Below are positions 10,180 through 22,005 of a DNA stretch of 40,228 nucleotides, in pieces. The notes below the pieces were generated by a model. That model worked only from the letters and a program-made list of their open reading frames with translations. It searched no databases and had not been told where the DNA came from. The position numbers and the translations under genes were made by a program. Origin of the DNA: Rodentolepis nana. Taxonomy: Eukaryota > Platyhelminthes > Cestoda > Cyclophyllidea > Hymenolepididae. The DNA lies in NCBI GenBank assembly GCA_900617975.1, contig UZAE01012435.1:1433-41660 (forward strand), written 5' to 3'. Positions within the stretch are counted from its first letter, which is position 1. Each line of letters opens with the position of its first letter.

Positions 10180-10980
10180 AACTTGGTAAGAAGTAGAAGA
10201 GAATTTAAAAATTGTTATTATTGTAAGAATCAGCGTGTGTGATTAATTGAAAGTTATTGGTCATTTAAGATTTTACTCAAATCTTCATTTCGTAATTTGT
10301 AAAGCCATATAGAGTCTTTTGTGGACCTGATGGAGGTGATTCTATGTTGCCATTAATGGTGTCTAATAAAGAAACTACTTCTCTTGGGGTGCATTCACAT
10401 TCAAAATATTGCCTAAAGAAGTACAAAATCTTTCGATGTCTACTGATTCCTAATTTTTCATTACCTTTGGAAAAATTTCGTTTTGTCTAACCATTTGATT
10501 ATTCTTATTCACGTGAAAGTAAATGAAATGCCAGCAGTCAATTTTGGACATACGAAATTATTCATAATAATAAATGCCTTTGGAATGAGCCGGTATTTAA
10601 AAGTACAGCAAATTTCGATATATAGAGAAGCTAAGAAGATAAACCCCATATGTTGTTTAACGAATTTTCTCTTGTCTGTCTACATTGAGAGTTATTGCAT
10701 TCAGAGCTGGGAAATCAGCTGTACATTTATCAAAATCATTAACTCACACATCACATTACTGGTTCATTTATCTGAATTAAATCTAATATTATTAGACCAA
10801 GCAACAAGAATCACGAATTTCGATTCTCAAATATCACATATGTAAATGAAGGCTTCTGAAATCGCCTGAAAGAACTAAATCATTTGAAAGAATTCAAATG
10901 CATTCCGTTGCGAATATTCAGAGTACTCTTTTAAAACTTCTGCAATGCACTTAGTTTGTTTTTACTTATTCTACATATAG
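10180..10980. other. Intergenic part of the left arm, no gene
   Basis: Matches 30100-31200 of the right arm in reverse, except that repeat B11 is absent here. A 120-codon plus-strand frame (10483-10845) has no recognisable motif and is disrupted in the right-arm copy. Confidence 0.5.
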
Positions 10981-10999
10981 GGCCGTGTCATATTACATT

Positions 11000-11168
11000 A
11001 GGCTTGAAGCAATCACCAATAGCCATGATATCCCTATTCTGTTTCATCACTTATTTTCTGCTGGACATTTGCATTCAATCTTTTACAACAGAGATCGAGA
11101 TCTGCCAATAGGGATGCTGTTGGATCAGTTTTATTTCAATACTGAATGGCGATGGGTAGAGACCAAGT
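11000..11168 (+). other. Block shared by left arm, right arm and spacer
   Basis: Open as HDIPILFHHLFSAGHLHSIF, ending TEWRWVETK at 11170. The right-arm copy (about 30000-29833 reversed) and the weaker spacer copy (19750-19940) carry stops or different residues, so a protein is not supported. Confidence 0.35.
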
Positions 11169-11995
11169 AAGATGTAAAAGATTTTTGATCTAACATCAGT
11201 TGCATTTGGCACCTTAGGTTGAAAATGGTATTTGAAAATGATTGCTTCATTATTAATCAGTTTCTATCGCTCCACGGTGGCCATTGTATCAGAACATCCC
11301 TCTTGTAAGCTATTCAATTTTGGTTTGCACCTTATGTCATACCCAGCATACCAAAGGTGTTCAAGGCAGCAATGGTTTTCGTCCGATAATTTAACTCGAA
11401 CTATTTTTTGGGAATTATTATTGTTGAGGCATATGAGTTTCTCTAATGATTCAATCAAATCATTTTAATTAGTGATAATGTTAAATTTATTTAAAAAAAT
11501 ACTTTCCATGCTTAGAGATAAATATGTTTTTTGGTCTCCATATAAGTAAGTCATTGAAGTGGTATTTTTAAAATCTGAAGTCATAAAAAGCAAATGTGCA
11601 TGATGAAAAAATTGTGAAATGAAACGGAAATTGTGAGAAATTCCGAGGCATCAAGGGATGACTAGGTGGGTGTTTACCTAAGCGTGTCCACCAAAATTTA
11701 TCCAAGTAAATATTAACTACAGAATTTAATTAGCAGGGCACACGTCTAAAGTTCATTTCGTTGACTTAAAAGATCCGATTGATTGCACACATTTATGATA
11801 CTTTATAAAGATTATTCATAATTTCTGATGAATACCCAATTCAAATCACTGAATAAAGGTGAACAAAATGTTTGTGATTTACATGGATTCGGTTTTTCCT
11901 CAAGTTTGTTCGAAAAAAATTCAAAGGGCTTATGCATCAGTTGTTCTTTGACTCGATCATGTGAAGGTAATTGAAATGTCAGAACTGCACAAGTC
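11169..11995. other. Segment present here, absent from the right arm
   Basis: About 826 bp bounded by CAAG-like sequence on both sides. The right arm joins the flanks directly near 29833 (GACAAAGCAG then GTAAGGAA on its minus strand). The part around 11365-11520 has a divergent copy at 20080-20220 in the spacer, so a deletion in the right arm is more likely than an insertion here. No gene recognised. Confidence 0.6.
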
Positions 11996-12782
11996 AAGCA
12001 GGAAAGGAATCTTATATGCAATTTGAATGGACTGAAATCTAAAAATACAACTAAATTAGATCTATGAAGAAAGGAAGAGCAGAAAATGCCAATGTTGTGC
12101 AATGGATCCTCTCACGTGCTCACGAATTCACTTCTTTTTTTAAAACTTATAGATTCATTTGACCTAAGTCTGCAATGTAAACTACATGTCGTTTCAGGAT
12201 ATCATACTGAACTTGATTTCAAATTTGAATTTAAAAAATCAAGTGCTGTTGAATGGGCACTTTTCCTTTAATTCTCCACTCCATCATGCTTCCATTTTAC
12301 AACAATATTTTCAATAATATGCATTGATTGGATGCAATCTCTACAATAATCGATTTATTGCTTGTGGACATTATAATACTAGCAATAATAATACTAATAT
12401 GGCAAACTCTGATAAAATAGTAGTATTGGATATGCATAATGAATTAAACAAACTGCTAAAATACCTTCAGTCAAATTTATTAAATTTTGTGCTTTAAGGA
12501 GATCAGGTTGCTTATATTTCTCATCTCATCCCCCTAATCACATGTTTTTAACTTTCTTAAGGCCATTTCTAATCGTAATATTCGTGCGATTAGCATTGAT
12601 TGAATACCACTCGACATAATGATACGGAAAGTAATCATTATTATACGACTGACTCTTATAAAATAACTAAATTGAAATTGCATAATGAATAAAACAAACT
12701 AATAATATAAATTCAACTAAATTAGTTCTTTTAAAATTCTCATATAATTGTCATTGATTGGCAGACCCATACCTTATCCTCC

Positions 12783-13471
12783 CTAGATGTGAGCTTGGCA
12801 CACTTTGTCATTCCATTTTGTTCCTGTAGAACACCCCTTTTATAAACTTAAACAGAAAAGTTGACAATTTAACAATTTCATAAAAGGAATTTCAATTTGG
12901 CAAGAGATTAATTGGTGAAAATCTAACGGTAATTCATACTGGCAAACATACAGATGTATATATGGAGGGAAATTATCGTCACCCAACACCGTTTAATGGG
13001 ATCCAATTCATCTCGTTAAAAAATCTTAAAATTCTTATTAATCGAAAGTGTAATTGAGCGTCAAACTAACTCACGTTCATGAAATGGAGGCTGAATTGTC
13101 CGCTTTCACAATTGTTAAGATCGAGGTTGCAGAATTGCATATCCATGAGCTATTTAAAGATAATGCGGGAATAGAGAGACTGTGAATTACATAAGTATTT
13201 CGTCGTTTCTCGTATCATTTTTGCTCGTTTAAGCAAATTTTTCAGCCAAGGCTTCCCATGTGTTATTGTATTTCTGCAGACTGAGATGAATTCATGAACG
13301 AGAAAATGCACTCAAATTGCAAAGGTCTTAGGGAAATTACTATTGCTAGCATATTTGCACCACAACGAACACGAATTTCATCGTCTTCGATTACTGATTC
13401 AGATCGGAGCGTTCAAGAGTAAAGAAGGGGTAGAAACAAACCAGCAAATAGATCGTTTTAGTATATTGCAT
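12783..13471 (-). pseudogene. V6, decayed VAL gene copy
   Basis: Minus-strand relic of a four-exon VAL gene. TATA-like CATATAAGA lies at about 13507, 36 nt before an ATG at 13471. Exon 1 (13471-13341, 131 nt instead of about 144) starts MQYTKTIYLLVCFYPFFTLE, then needs a frameshift to read DDEIRVRC and GANMLAI before a GT donor. Exon 2 (13273-13075, 199 nt instead of 210) reads KYNNTWEALAEKFA, then TAA. Exon 3 (13011-12928, 84 nt instead of 110) reads MNWIPLNGVG, TGA instead of Cys, then PPYIHLYVCQYEL. Exon 4 survives as about 64 nt. Right-arm counterpart V9 has lost the whole gene body. Confidence 0.82.
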
Positions 13472-14257
13472 ATTATTGGCCTAAGAATGTGTGCGAAGTC
13501 TCTTATATGCTGCAGTTCAATCCAATGGTAAATATCTGCAAAATAATTCGCTCTGAACACAGCACACTACTTCCTCAAATTTGCTGGCGTTTACGGATAT
13601 GTGAGCGTTTAAAGTAGACAACAACTACATATAATAGCTTGTTGTATGACTCACTGTTGTGAAATCAAATTTTGAGATTCGATATGTGAGTTGTAAATTT
13701 TAGGAGTGATAGGTAATAGTGTAAATACTTATGAAATATCTAAGAAGTTGGGAAAATTGGCACCTTCAAAGAGTAAAGTTATTTTTAGGAAGAAACATCA
13801 CAGAAATCTATAATTATTAGCGTATCTGCTGAGAATGTTTGGCACATTTGCATGTTGATTAATCCCCTCGCTAATAACATATACGTCGGCAACATCAAGA
13901 TATCCATCCTTAATCAACCTATTTTTTCTATTGCGATTTCATTTGGTGAGAATATCGGCATTTCATTTTTTGCTGATTATGTCATCACAATATTTCTGAC
14001 CGCACAATACGCACTTTTACTTTACTTGAAAGGGACATGCATTAAGCAATAAATTGCCTGTTTTAATGCCCAAAAATATCAAGAGTATTCACCTGAAATG
14101 CAAATATTTCTAATATATGCGATTCGTGTAACATGTGTATTGAAATTAGATTTATGGTAATCAGTTTCTTTTACAAGTGGCGAATCCAAATAACTTTTAT
14201 ATGCTAAATATTAAGGTTTCCTAATTAAATTTTAGCACATAAAACCAATTAATTCAT

Positions 14258-14548
14258 TTAAATGAAACTATCAATATAAGTACCAATACAATAAACCTCG
14301 CAACATTGGCGCAAATTTAAGCTTATCAAGTATGGAGTTTGGGAAAGAGACAAGAGGTACCTAGGAGACACCCACTGAGACCCAATGCCTGTGTTTGATT
14401 GGTGAAGAAGCAGTTGGTGTAGTCCACATCTCTCATCACCAACAAGATTGCGAGAAGTATGGCTGGTGATGTACAAACTAACCTCGACATAAAGCCATTA
14501 AGAGATTTGTTGAACAACTTGTTGAATGCCTGTAGAGGACACTTTTTG
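14258..14548 (-). repeat. Repeat family B, copy B5 (reverse)
   Basis: Complete B core from GGCATTCAACAAGTTG (about 14513-14528) to GCGAGGTTTATTGTATTGGT (about 14280-14299) on the minus strand. Two frames are open: MHSFHIKKCP...VCTSPA and SHTSRNLVGDERCG...VYCIG. Mirror partner is B10 (28382-28660). Confidence 0.65.
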
Positions 14549-15559
14549 ATATGAAAGGAATGCAATAGTCTACCTCGTTCATATGAAAAGAATTACATTG
14601 ATCTGTTTTTACTTTGGTAAATGAGTGCTTCAAAGTGCCTGTGAATGATCAGGCTCGTAAATTGATTCGAAGTCACTACATCTATTATAAAAGTATAAAT
14701 TAATGGACTATTATTAATCCTCATGCTGGAAAATTTTCATTTACAGGTCTTTCAGGTATTTCAGGTCATTCCTGTGAGCATATTAGTGTCCTTAATTTCA
14801 TCGAATTGCCTTATCCTAAGATAAAATGAAACTTTATGTACTACATCTATTCCATTTAGAATTAATTAAGCTTAAGGCTAATCCCTAATTTAGTACATCA
14901 TTCAACGTTTGCGCAATATTGTTTGCAGAGTTGTAATAATTCAATGATTTTCAAATTCTTACTATTTATTCTATTTTCTTTACGCAAATTCCATTTCTCA
15001 CATGCCCATACCTCGTATTCATCAATAAAACCCCCCTCCCTCCATTTAGAGACCACACGAAATTTAGTTTAAGGCAGAAGCGTTTTGGCAACTGATAGAG
15101 TGAGAATTCCACAAAAAAGATTGAGTATTTTTAGTGAATTTTAGTAGCCTTTAATCTCATAGAGACAATTAAAAAAATTTAATTTGTGGTGAATATTTCT
15201 TGATCTAATAATGCAAGCCCTCAAATGGATAAATAAACCGACATCGTGATGCTTATATTGATTTTGCCTAAAACAGTAGCATTTATTTATTGGCTTTGAA
15301 TAAAAAGGTACATGCTGCCTAGATGCATGTCATAAAATATAATGCAACCATTCAAAAATTCGCAACCATTTTAGCTGGAAATGACAGGCAACAATATTTT
15401 TATTCTTAGGGATTAATGTCTTTAATGGGAAGTAAGGTATTGAAGGCATTTCACAATTTCTTTTAAACTACCCCTTTTAATTTGAAAAGATATGAATGTA
15501 ATTATGTTCATATGTTTACGATAGATTGGAAGTATGTTTCAAAACGAGTGCTCCTTTAT

Positions 15560-16122
15560 AGTTTTTCAATATGTCTTCCAACGAAGATCTTCACGGCTTC
15601 AGCTCGTTTTGCTGAAGTTTCGAAGACCCACTCGTGGTTAGTTAGCACATCACCATCATCATTCATCACAACCTTGTCGGTAATGAAAGACATGTCGAGC
15701 ACGATTCGCATCATTACCAATCATACGAAGGCAAAGAGACTCGGTGGCTGTCTTTCAGAATTCTTTCAGCAGCTTCAAACCTATTATACTTGGTTTGCAC
15801 TCATTTGCGTCAATCTTGCAAGATTTATTGTATTGGTAATTAAAGTGAATATTTCCTTCAAATGTAGGAATTAGTACAAAGTAATAAAATTCAAGTGCGA
15901 AACCATGATATATAACATATAAAAGTCATCAGGATTTATCATTTCCCACAAGAAACTGTTTACTATTAACATATTCTAATTACGTTTTTTGAAATTGTGT
16001 AAATTTTATGCAGCTTTGAATTTCAAATTGGTTGTTACAAATGCAGAAGAGTTCACGAATGAATACGATAAATCTCTATAGGCATTGAAATGAGCAAGTT
16101 ATTGGTCGATTTTAGCCTGTTG
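15560..16122 (+). repeat. Repeat family B, copy B6
   Basis: Forward B core with 130 codons open across it (15482-15874): SWLVSTSPSSFITTLSVMKD, then TNHTKAKRLGGCLSEFF, then a hydrophobic end ICVNLARFIVLVIK. The mirror partner B9 keeps a different open frame. Similarity with B9 continues through TATTGGTCGATTTTAGCCTG and stops at 16122. Confidence 0.65.
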
Positions 16123-17032
16123 TTTATATTGGTCCATAAGCCCACGCAGTTGCTATCAGACGAGACAACGCTCGGATTGACCGCTCCGAGATACGAGCCT
16201 AAAGCGCATCAAAGGAGGACAGATCTGCTGGAATAGAAAACAGAGACACCGAAAATAGTTTTTTCAAAGTCAAAGAAGGTCCGATGTATGCAGTAGGAAT
16301 GGCAGATTAAATGAAGGTAAGTTAAAAATATAATTTTATGACTAAGTCTGCAAAACATTTTACCTGAAACTTTAAACGCGTTTTTCCTAAAACTGTTTTT
16401 TTGAATTTGATATCCACGATTTCTCAGACTCTGCCCAACCGATTTACTTGAAATTTTAAGAGAGTCTTCTTTAGGGACTTGGCTATGTCCGGAACTACGG
16501 CTACTCCCAAATTCTAATTTTTAATATTTTTAAAAAATCGAAGAATGTTCAAAAAAGTGGAACAAAAATTATTTTTTAGATAGTCGCCATTTTGTTAAAA
16601 AATATATCTAAAACCTTCCGTAGTTCCGGCCATAGCGACATTATTGTTGATTGATTATCTTTTTTTAGTTTTTGATTTCAGATTGCTTAGAGAGTTAAAA
16701 TCGTGGGTATGGTCATGCACAACATTTATGGGACGCCCCACTCCATCAGCTGATAACTAACGGAATTTTAAATTTTTTGTATTTTTTATTTTTATTTGTA
16801 TGCTTCTAAGGTGAATAGATAATGTATAAAAATGATAATAAAAATATTGCTTGCTTTTTTTACAGCACTTCAAAAATGACCTAAAATTCATGTCTCTAGA
16901 CCAGAATACCTCCCTTAACTACTGTCCTTTGTCAATTGTTTACGATGATTTGGAAGTAGATAATGAAGAGAACTTTAAGTCTTATGGACAAATGCAAACA
17001 TATATCTGACTTCTTGGTGGGAGGGGGGGAGG
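16123..17032. mobile_element. Unique block, candidate insertion next to repeat B6
   Basis: Begins exactly where homology with the right arm stops (left continues TATATTGGTCCATAAGCC, right continues AAAATGTAGTTAGAG). It is richer in G+C at its start, has no counterpart in either arm, holds a near-perfect inverted repeat (16482-16502 with 16617-16637) and a TTATGGGACGCCCCACTCC stretch near 16725-16745 reminiscent of terminal sequences of some animal transposons. No transposase frame is visible; its far end may lie in the gap. Confidence 0.35.
16482..16637. repeat. Inverted repeat with 21-nt arms
   Basis: TGGCTATGTCCGGAACTACGG (16482-16502) pairs with CCGTAGTTCCGGCCATAGC (from 16617); about 19 of 21 positions are complementary across a 114-nt AT-rich loop. 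Confidence 0.75.
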
Positions 17033-17278
17033 NNNNNNNNNNNNNNNNNNNNNNNNNNNNNNNNNNNNNNNNNNNNNNNNNNNNNNNNNNNNNNNNNNNN
17101 NNNNNNNNNNNNNNNNNNNNNNNNNNNNNNNNNNNNNNNNNNNNNNNNNNNNNNNNNNNNNNNNNNNNNNNNNNNNNNNNNNNNNNNNNNNNNNNNNNNN
17201 NNNNNNNNNNNNNNNNNNNNNNNNNNNNNNNNNNNNNNNNNNGGGGGGAGGGGGGGGAGAGGGGGAGGGTTGGGAGGG
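17022..17278. other. Assembly gap of 210 N inside a G-rich tract
   Basis: N from 17033 to 17242, preceded by GGGAGGGGGGGAGG and followed by a 35-nt almost pure-G stretch with a few A. The gap probably masks a longer G-rich repeat. The open frames that run through the N are artefacts. Confidence 0.9.
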
Positions 17279-17483
17279 ATGATATTTTGTAAATTTGCCA
17301 CTTGAGCAAAATCAAACTGCATGTTCTCAATCATATCAACAGTTTGAATGGTTCTATTTTATCGTATATTTAAAATAGCAATTTATGTGAAACTTGCAAT
17401 AACCTTTTACCAAAATGGGTAAATTCATCTAGCCTATGTTCAAGTGGAGCAAGAAAATCAATTATTATATTCAATCACTTGTT

Positions 17484-17812
17484 GCTCGATAGAAGTACCT
17501 CCATGTGGTGCATACTGAACAACGTATACACATACAGCGAAGTATCTATTAACCGGCAGTTAATTTCAGGCTCCATACTACCATGACCCTCTGTATGCCA
17601 CATTCATCCACTTCCACAGTACTTATCCTACCTTTTCTTTGTCTTTGTGTCTTTCTGCCTCCTTCAAATCCGTAAAAAACTCTTCTTTTACCCAAACCTC
17701 AACTTTCTGTTACTTTAATATTCTTCCTCTCAGTGAAGCCCGAAGGCAGGTAAAGGGCTAATGATGACTACCAAAACGCCTGCCATTTGAAATAAATAAA
17801 TATTTATTCACA
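17484..17812 (+). repeat. Dispersed repeat family A, copy A3
   Basis: Starts CTCGATAGAAGTACCTCCAT, has a diverged AACAACGTATACACATACAG unit, and ends CATTTGAAATAAATAAATAT. The most diverged of the four at its start. Confidence 0.7.
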
Positions 17813-17814
17813 AC

Positions 17815-19740
17815 CGTAAAATAAATTGTATTTCTTTAGATTGTTTAATTGAGCAATCTCCAACTAAATCATTTACCAATTCCACGACCTACCACCGTAT
17901 TGCTATAAAATTGTACAGACTATTGTAGCGCATCTGATGCAGGTGACATCTCACTGATTTCTAAGTCATTAAGGTGTGTAATCTTGATAAAATTAAATTA
18001 GGGGAAAGTGAATCAACTTATGATTGGAATCAAGTTTACCAGTGTTAACAAATTAATCCGAAATATTAAGTTCCTAAATAGTGACAGCACACTTTAAGTC
18101 ATTGTTAGTGATTCCATCCGTTGGCCAAGTAGAATAGTGACTTAATTTAATGGGAGTTATGTAGCTTTTGAACTTAGCCTTGCAGATTTCATTCTAAGAT
18201 TTGCTAACTCGTGCATGTTTCATAAAAGATAGACCTCATTTGAATGAAAAATAATAATGAAAACTTCAAAAATACTGACTTTTTGCAACATTAATTTTTT
18301 TGAATGTCGGAGATTGTGAACGTCATTTTCCTGCTTTATTGCTTTTTGAAACACGAGAAGATTAAATCAATGTGAAGAAATTCAAGTACTATCAATTTGG
18401 AATCAGCCAAAGTTAGTCGCAAATCATATGCACAGTTAGGCAGTAGTTCTAGAAGCTTTAGAATTTATAAAAAGTCATCAATTTCAATTCAATATGTCCA
18501 AATTTCACTAAAAGAGCCAAGGTGAAAGGTTTTTACTTCTTATTCCAGGTTTTTTGTCAATAAGGGAAAACAATTTTGTTCTTTGCGAGGATTTAATTGT
18601 CTCCTTCTACTATTGTTGTTGTAATTAGCCAATAAAATGTATATTGAGGTGGAGAGGGAGCTTGGAAATTTGCAACTTCATTAAAATAACAAAGAAACCA
18701 AAGTTACGTGATTATCATTTCATCAGCTGTGTAACCAATTCTCCTTTTAGAATTTGTGTAACACCATTTATGTAATCATTGAAATCCCTATTTACGTAAT
18801 GTGTAGATTTATCATGCGTACCTCAAATGTAGTGGGAAAATTCATTCATTCATTCAATCCCAACTAAAGTGGACTTTTTTCCAATTAAAGTGTTTAGTTG
18901 AGTACTCTTCAAACAAATCGCCTATTACTTGCAACTCTTCCCATAGCATTGCTTTGAAAGCGCAGACGGTATTCCAGCACGTCGGACGCAGGTGATCGCT
19001 TATATTTAACTATTATGTTTTTATTGTACATTTTATGGCTGTTTATTAGCCGTATGAAAACTGTGCATAGGCGAAATAAAACAAAAGTTAATAAAAAGCG
19101 GATTTAAAAAGGACTGGAGCCAACTTAATGAGAGTTAGATTCTCAATTGAGTTTTAATTGATTTAATTTTGTGCATTATATTTAAGCTAGTAAAAATGGA
19201 TTATCAACTTCTTAGCAGGAAATAACGAATTTTAAATCAATGCTAATTATTTACGGACCAGCTTATTGGCTCATCTATTTGTTGATCAATTAAATTAAGT
19301 ATTCGCGGCTTCTTCAAATAAAATTAAAGCTCATATTCTTACGGCGACTTAAGCAAAGGATTGTGTATTCTATTTATATCAGTTATTCATTATCGGCATC
19401 AAATTCTTCGAATATAGCCTCTCACCCTTAATTTTAAAACTTGTAAAACCGTGCAGGTGACATATAACGTTAGGATTGCCAAAGTATAATATTTACCTTG
19501 TTTATTTAAACGCAAAATACTAATGAAGATGCAAGAAGAGCCGATTTCTCATATAAGTTCCCAGATTTTTAGATATCGGAGATCGCACTTGACATCTCCC
19601 TCCCGAATTGTTCCATAAGGAAGACACAATTCGATCGTTGAAAAGACAAAAAAATACACTTATTAATGCATATGCACGCAATGTATTATCCTTCGAATGG
19701 CAATACGCCATCTCTAGCTTGCATTACTGGCTAAACAAAA
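17815..19740. other. Long non-coding part of the spacer
   Basis: AT-rich with no convincing gene. A fragment near 18965-19000 (CGGACGCAGGTGATCGC) resembles the conserved block at 9985-10120. The 82-codon frame at 19608-19856 has no motif. Confidence 0.45.
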
Positions 19741-19749
19741 GCGACAGTC

Positions 19750-20220
19750 GAGTATGTCCAACCTATCTCCCCCTCTGTATTCTAATCCATTTTTCCCAAA
19801 ATTGTGCTATACTTATTTTTTGTTCCATACGTGCATTAAATATATTACAACTATAATTGACATTTGGCACTTGTATAGCTTTTGGGTCACCTTTTATTTA
19901 ATATTGACTGACGACGGGTGGAGAATATGCAGACTGTGAAGGGCAATTTTGATTAAATTTCAGATTCAATTGACCAAAGCAATTACATTTTTTCGCATTA
20001 TAATAAAGGCAGTCGTTACATCAGCATATTCATCGGGAAAATACTTCATTATTTGCTTCGATCAATATGCTAAGTATATTCAAGGCAATGCTGGTTTTCC
20101 GATAGTAATTTAGATGTAACTATCTTTTCAATACTACTTTTGGAAGTGAGTAAGAATTTTCTTTTAATATTTAATTATATGATTTTGAATAGCGAAAACA
20201 TTAAATTTAGTTAGGAAAGT
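19750..20220 (+). repeat. Diverged third copy of left-arm segment 11000-11520
   Basis: Same order and orientation as the left arm: TTTTATTTAATATTGACTGA then GACGGGTGGAGA at 19890-19925 matches 11128-11160, and AAGGCAATGCTGGTTTTCCG at 20083-20102 matches 11366-11386. Together with V7, which matches V6, this suggests that 19750-22300 is an older direct copy of 11000-13700. Confidence 0.5.
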
Positions 20221-20539
20221 ATGGTACATTTTTAAGAATTGCTATTACATTACTATGTCAAGGAACAAGTAATGGTAATAATATTGAATTCTCAATGAAA
20301 AATGTGATGTCCATGGTAAACGGATTCACTCTTTTTCGTTACTCATTTCGCCAAAACACACCTAGAGAGTTGCTAATCTTGGAATCGAACGAAATGTCAA
20401 TTCTGAGAGAGGGTGCAATCCATGTACTTGAAATAAACCCAAATTTACCAGCACAAATAATGTCGAGCTATTAGGAAATGAGGAGGAAAAAGTAGCTTCC
20501 CATATGTAAGGTCATGCTTTCGGTAAACCGAAGAAAGCA

Positions 20540-20960
20540 TTGCAAGCGCCCAGTTAAATAAACTGATTGCAAACTTACATTTTCACAGAAAGTTTTCCGA
20601 ATCCATTGAACAACAATATATCATACGATACTTTAACTTCTAATGAGGCATTCCATTTCAAACAAAGTCAGATGTCATAACTAACAAATTAGTTAAATAA
20701 AATAATCGCAATCTTTCACCAACAGAGAAATTTTTCCAAACCAAACGAAAACTATATCATGAATATGAGTATATCATACTTTAATTGAACTCCTAATGAG
20801 GCAGAAACCTACCCGAATAGTGTCAATTGTGTTACAAATTAAGATTCATTAAGGCGTTTCAATTTCAAGTGAAGTGAGGTGTCATGACAAACCAAAACAG
20901 TTAAATAAAGAGATTGAAAGCTTTCACTTACCTTGACATAAACATCATCCTGACCTTGCA
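20540..20960 (-). repeat. Tandem exon-donor-like modules (family C)
   Basis: Three related modules on the minus strand. Two have a canonical splice-donor-like junction followed by similar intron sequence: CTGTGAAAAT then GTAAGTTTGCAATC (near 20580) and TTATGTCAAG then GTAAGTGAAAGC (near 20935). The middle one (near 20720) has lost it. Peptide before the donor: ASLEVKVSYDILLFNGFG in one, FSLEVQGQDDVYVK in another. The intron side recurs near 24010-24060 and 36385-36470. The parent gene is not identified. Confidence 0.4.
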
Positions 20961-21183
20961 CTTCTAACGAGAATATGGACAACTCATGGGTTGATGAGAG
21001 TGCACTTTGCTTAAGTATTAACACTCAATCCCAAGAATAAATTCATTGTTGATAAAACAATAAAATTAGATATGTATTAGAAGAAAGCAAATTAATTAAG
21101 CTTATTCAATTAACTTATTTTATTTTAAAGCAAAACTTTAGTGTCACGTTTGTTTTTATTGATAGTTCAATATTTTGCCCAGC

Positions 21184-21961
21184 CTAGTTTTTAGGTAAGC
21201 ACAATTTGCCAATGCAATCAAATCCTGTTGGATAGTTACTGCAACACGCACCACTTTTATAAGATTCACATGCCTCGGGGTCGGCGCTTAAATGAAAAAA
21301 ATTGACAGTTTTACTATTTCACAAAAAGGACATTTACTTGGTATTGGATTATTTGGTGAAAAACTTACGCATCTTGATAATGACACACATACAGCAATAC
21401 TAGCTGCTTCAAATGTGGAAAATGTCCATCACATTTCCCAACCGCCCACCCAACACCGTTCGAAGGTGCCTAGATCAACTAATTCATAATTATTTATGCG
21501 AACTTGGATAGAAAATATAATTAAGCGTTAAATCAACTAACGTTCATGTAATTTTGACAGATTTGACTGTCTTTACAAGCATTAAGATCGTAGTCGTACC
21601 TCTCAAAGTCCTGGAACCATTTAAAGATAATATGTGAAAAATTGAAACTTGAGAGTCCGTCAGTAACATAAGTATTTCGACCGTCAGTTATTTCATCTTT
21701 GAATGTTTGAGTAAACGTTGCAGCCAAGGCTTCCATCTCATCATTATATTTCTGCAGACAGAAGTAAACTTATTAGCGAAAAAGTACACTCGGAATGTAA
21801 AAGTTTTCAGACATTACCAATTCCAGCCTATTTGACGCTGAGGGATCGACGCCACTACGAACATCATTGTGATTGTCAACAATGTCTATGCGATTCTGAT
21901 TAGACATTGCTCGAGCAAAGATGGGATATGAATAAACCATCAAGTGGATTATTTTTAGCAT
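21184..21961 (-). pseudogene. V7, full-length VAL gene with one in-frame TAG
   Basis: Four exons on the minus strand: 21961-21818 (144 nt), 21751-21542 (210), 21478-21369 (110) and 21286-21184 (103), all with GT-AG introns. Exon 1: signal peptide MLKIIHLMVYSYPIFA, then DNHNDVRSGVDPSASN. Exon 2 is open: KYNDEMEALAATFTQTFKD, GRNTYVTDGL, FKWFQDFERYDYDLNAC. Exon 3 starts LI-TAG-APSNGVG, a stop (21472-21470) replacing the Trp of MIWAP, and GC of VGC has become GW. Exon 4: ADPEACESYKSGACC, then FDCIGKLCLPKN and a TAG stop. Frame is kept throughout (188 codons plus stop). Relative to V5 and V10 the tail is two residues shorter. Probably a recent pseudogene. Confidence 0.88.
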
Positions 21962-21998
21962 ATTTTAACTCAAACGCTTGAGAACGTATGGGGGAGTC

Positions 21999-22005
21999 TC
22001 TTTTA
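21999..22005 (-). promoter_or_regulatory. TATA-like box of VAL copy V7
   Basis: TAAAAGA at the TATA position, 44 nt before the ATG at 21961, the same spacing as V3, V5 and V10 although the box itself has drifted. Confidence 0.5.

Larger units (their letters stand above)
6450..16122. repeat. Left arm of the large inverted duplication
   Basis: This 9.7-kb segment matches about 35000-26752 in reverse order. Paired anchors, with position sums drifting from about 41400 to 42900 because of indels, include: ATTGGCTCCATTTGTTTTAA (6553) against 34880; repeat B at 7170 against 34290; repeat A2 against A4; V5 against V10; the block at 9990-10120 against 31390-31260; 12370-12425 against 29450-29391; 13490-13760 against 29390-29140; B5 against B10; and B6 against B9. 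Similarity stops at 16122, next to a unique insertion. Relative to the right arm this arm has about 826 bp extra at 11169-11995 and about 1070 bp extra at 12425-13490, and lacks the B11 insertion. Confidence 0.85.

Noticed and set aside
10483..10845. 120-codon plus-strand open frame
   Set aside because: No recognisable motif, hydrophobic AT-rich composition, and the mirror region near 30220-31080 does not preserve the frame.
16932..17334. Three open frames of 109-132 codons across the gap
   Set aside because: They are open only because the 210 N cannot encode stops; the visible ends are low-complexity.
19608..19856. 82-codon plus-strand frame in the spacer
   Set aside because: Its 3' half overlaps the diverged copy of the left-arm block, where the other copies use no common frame.
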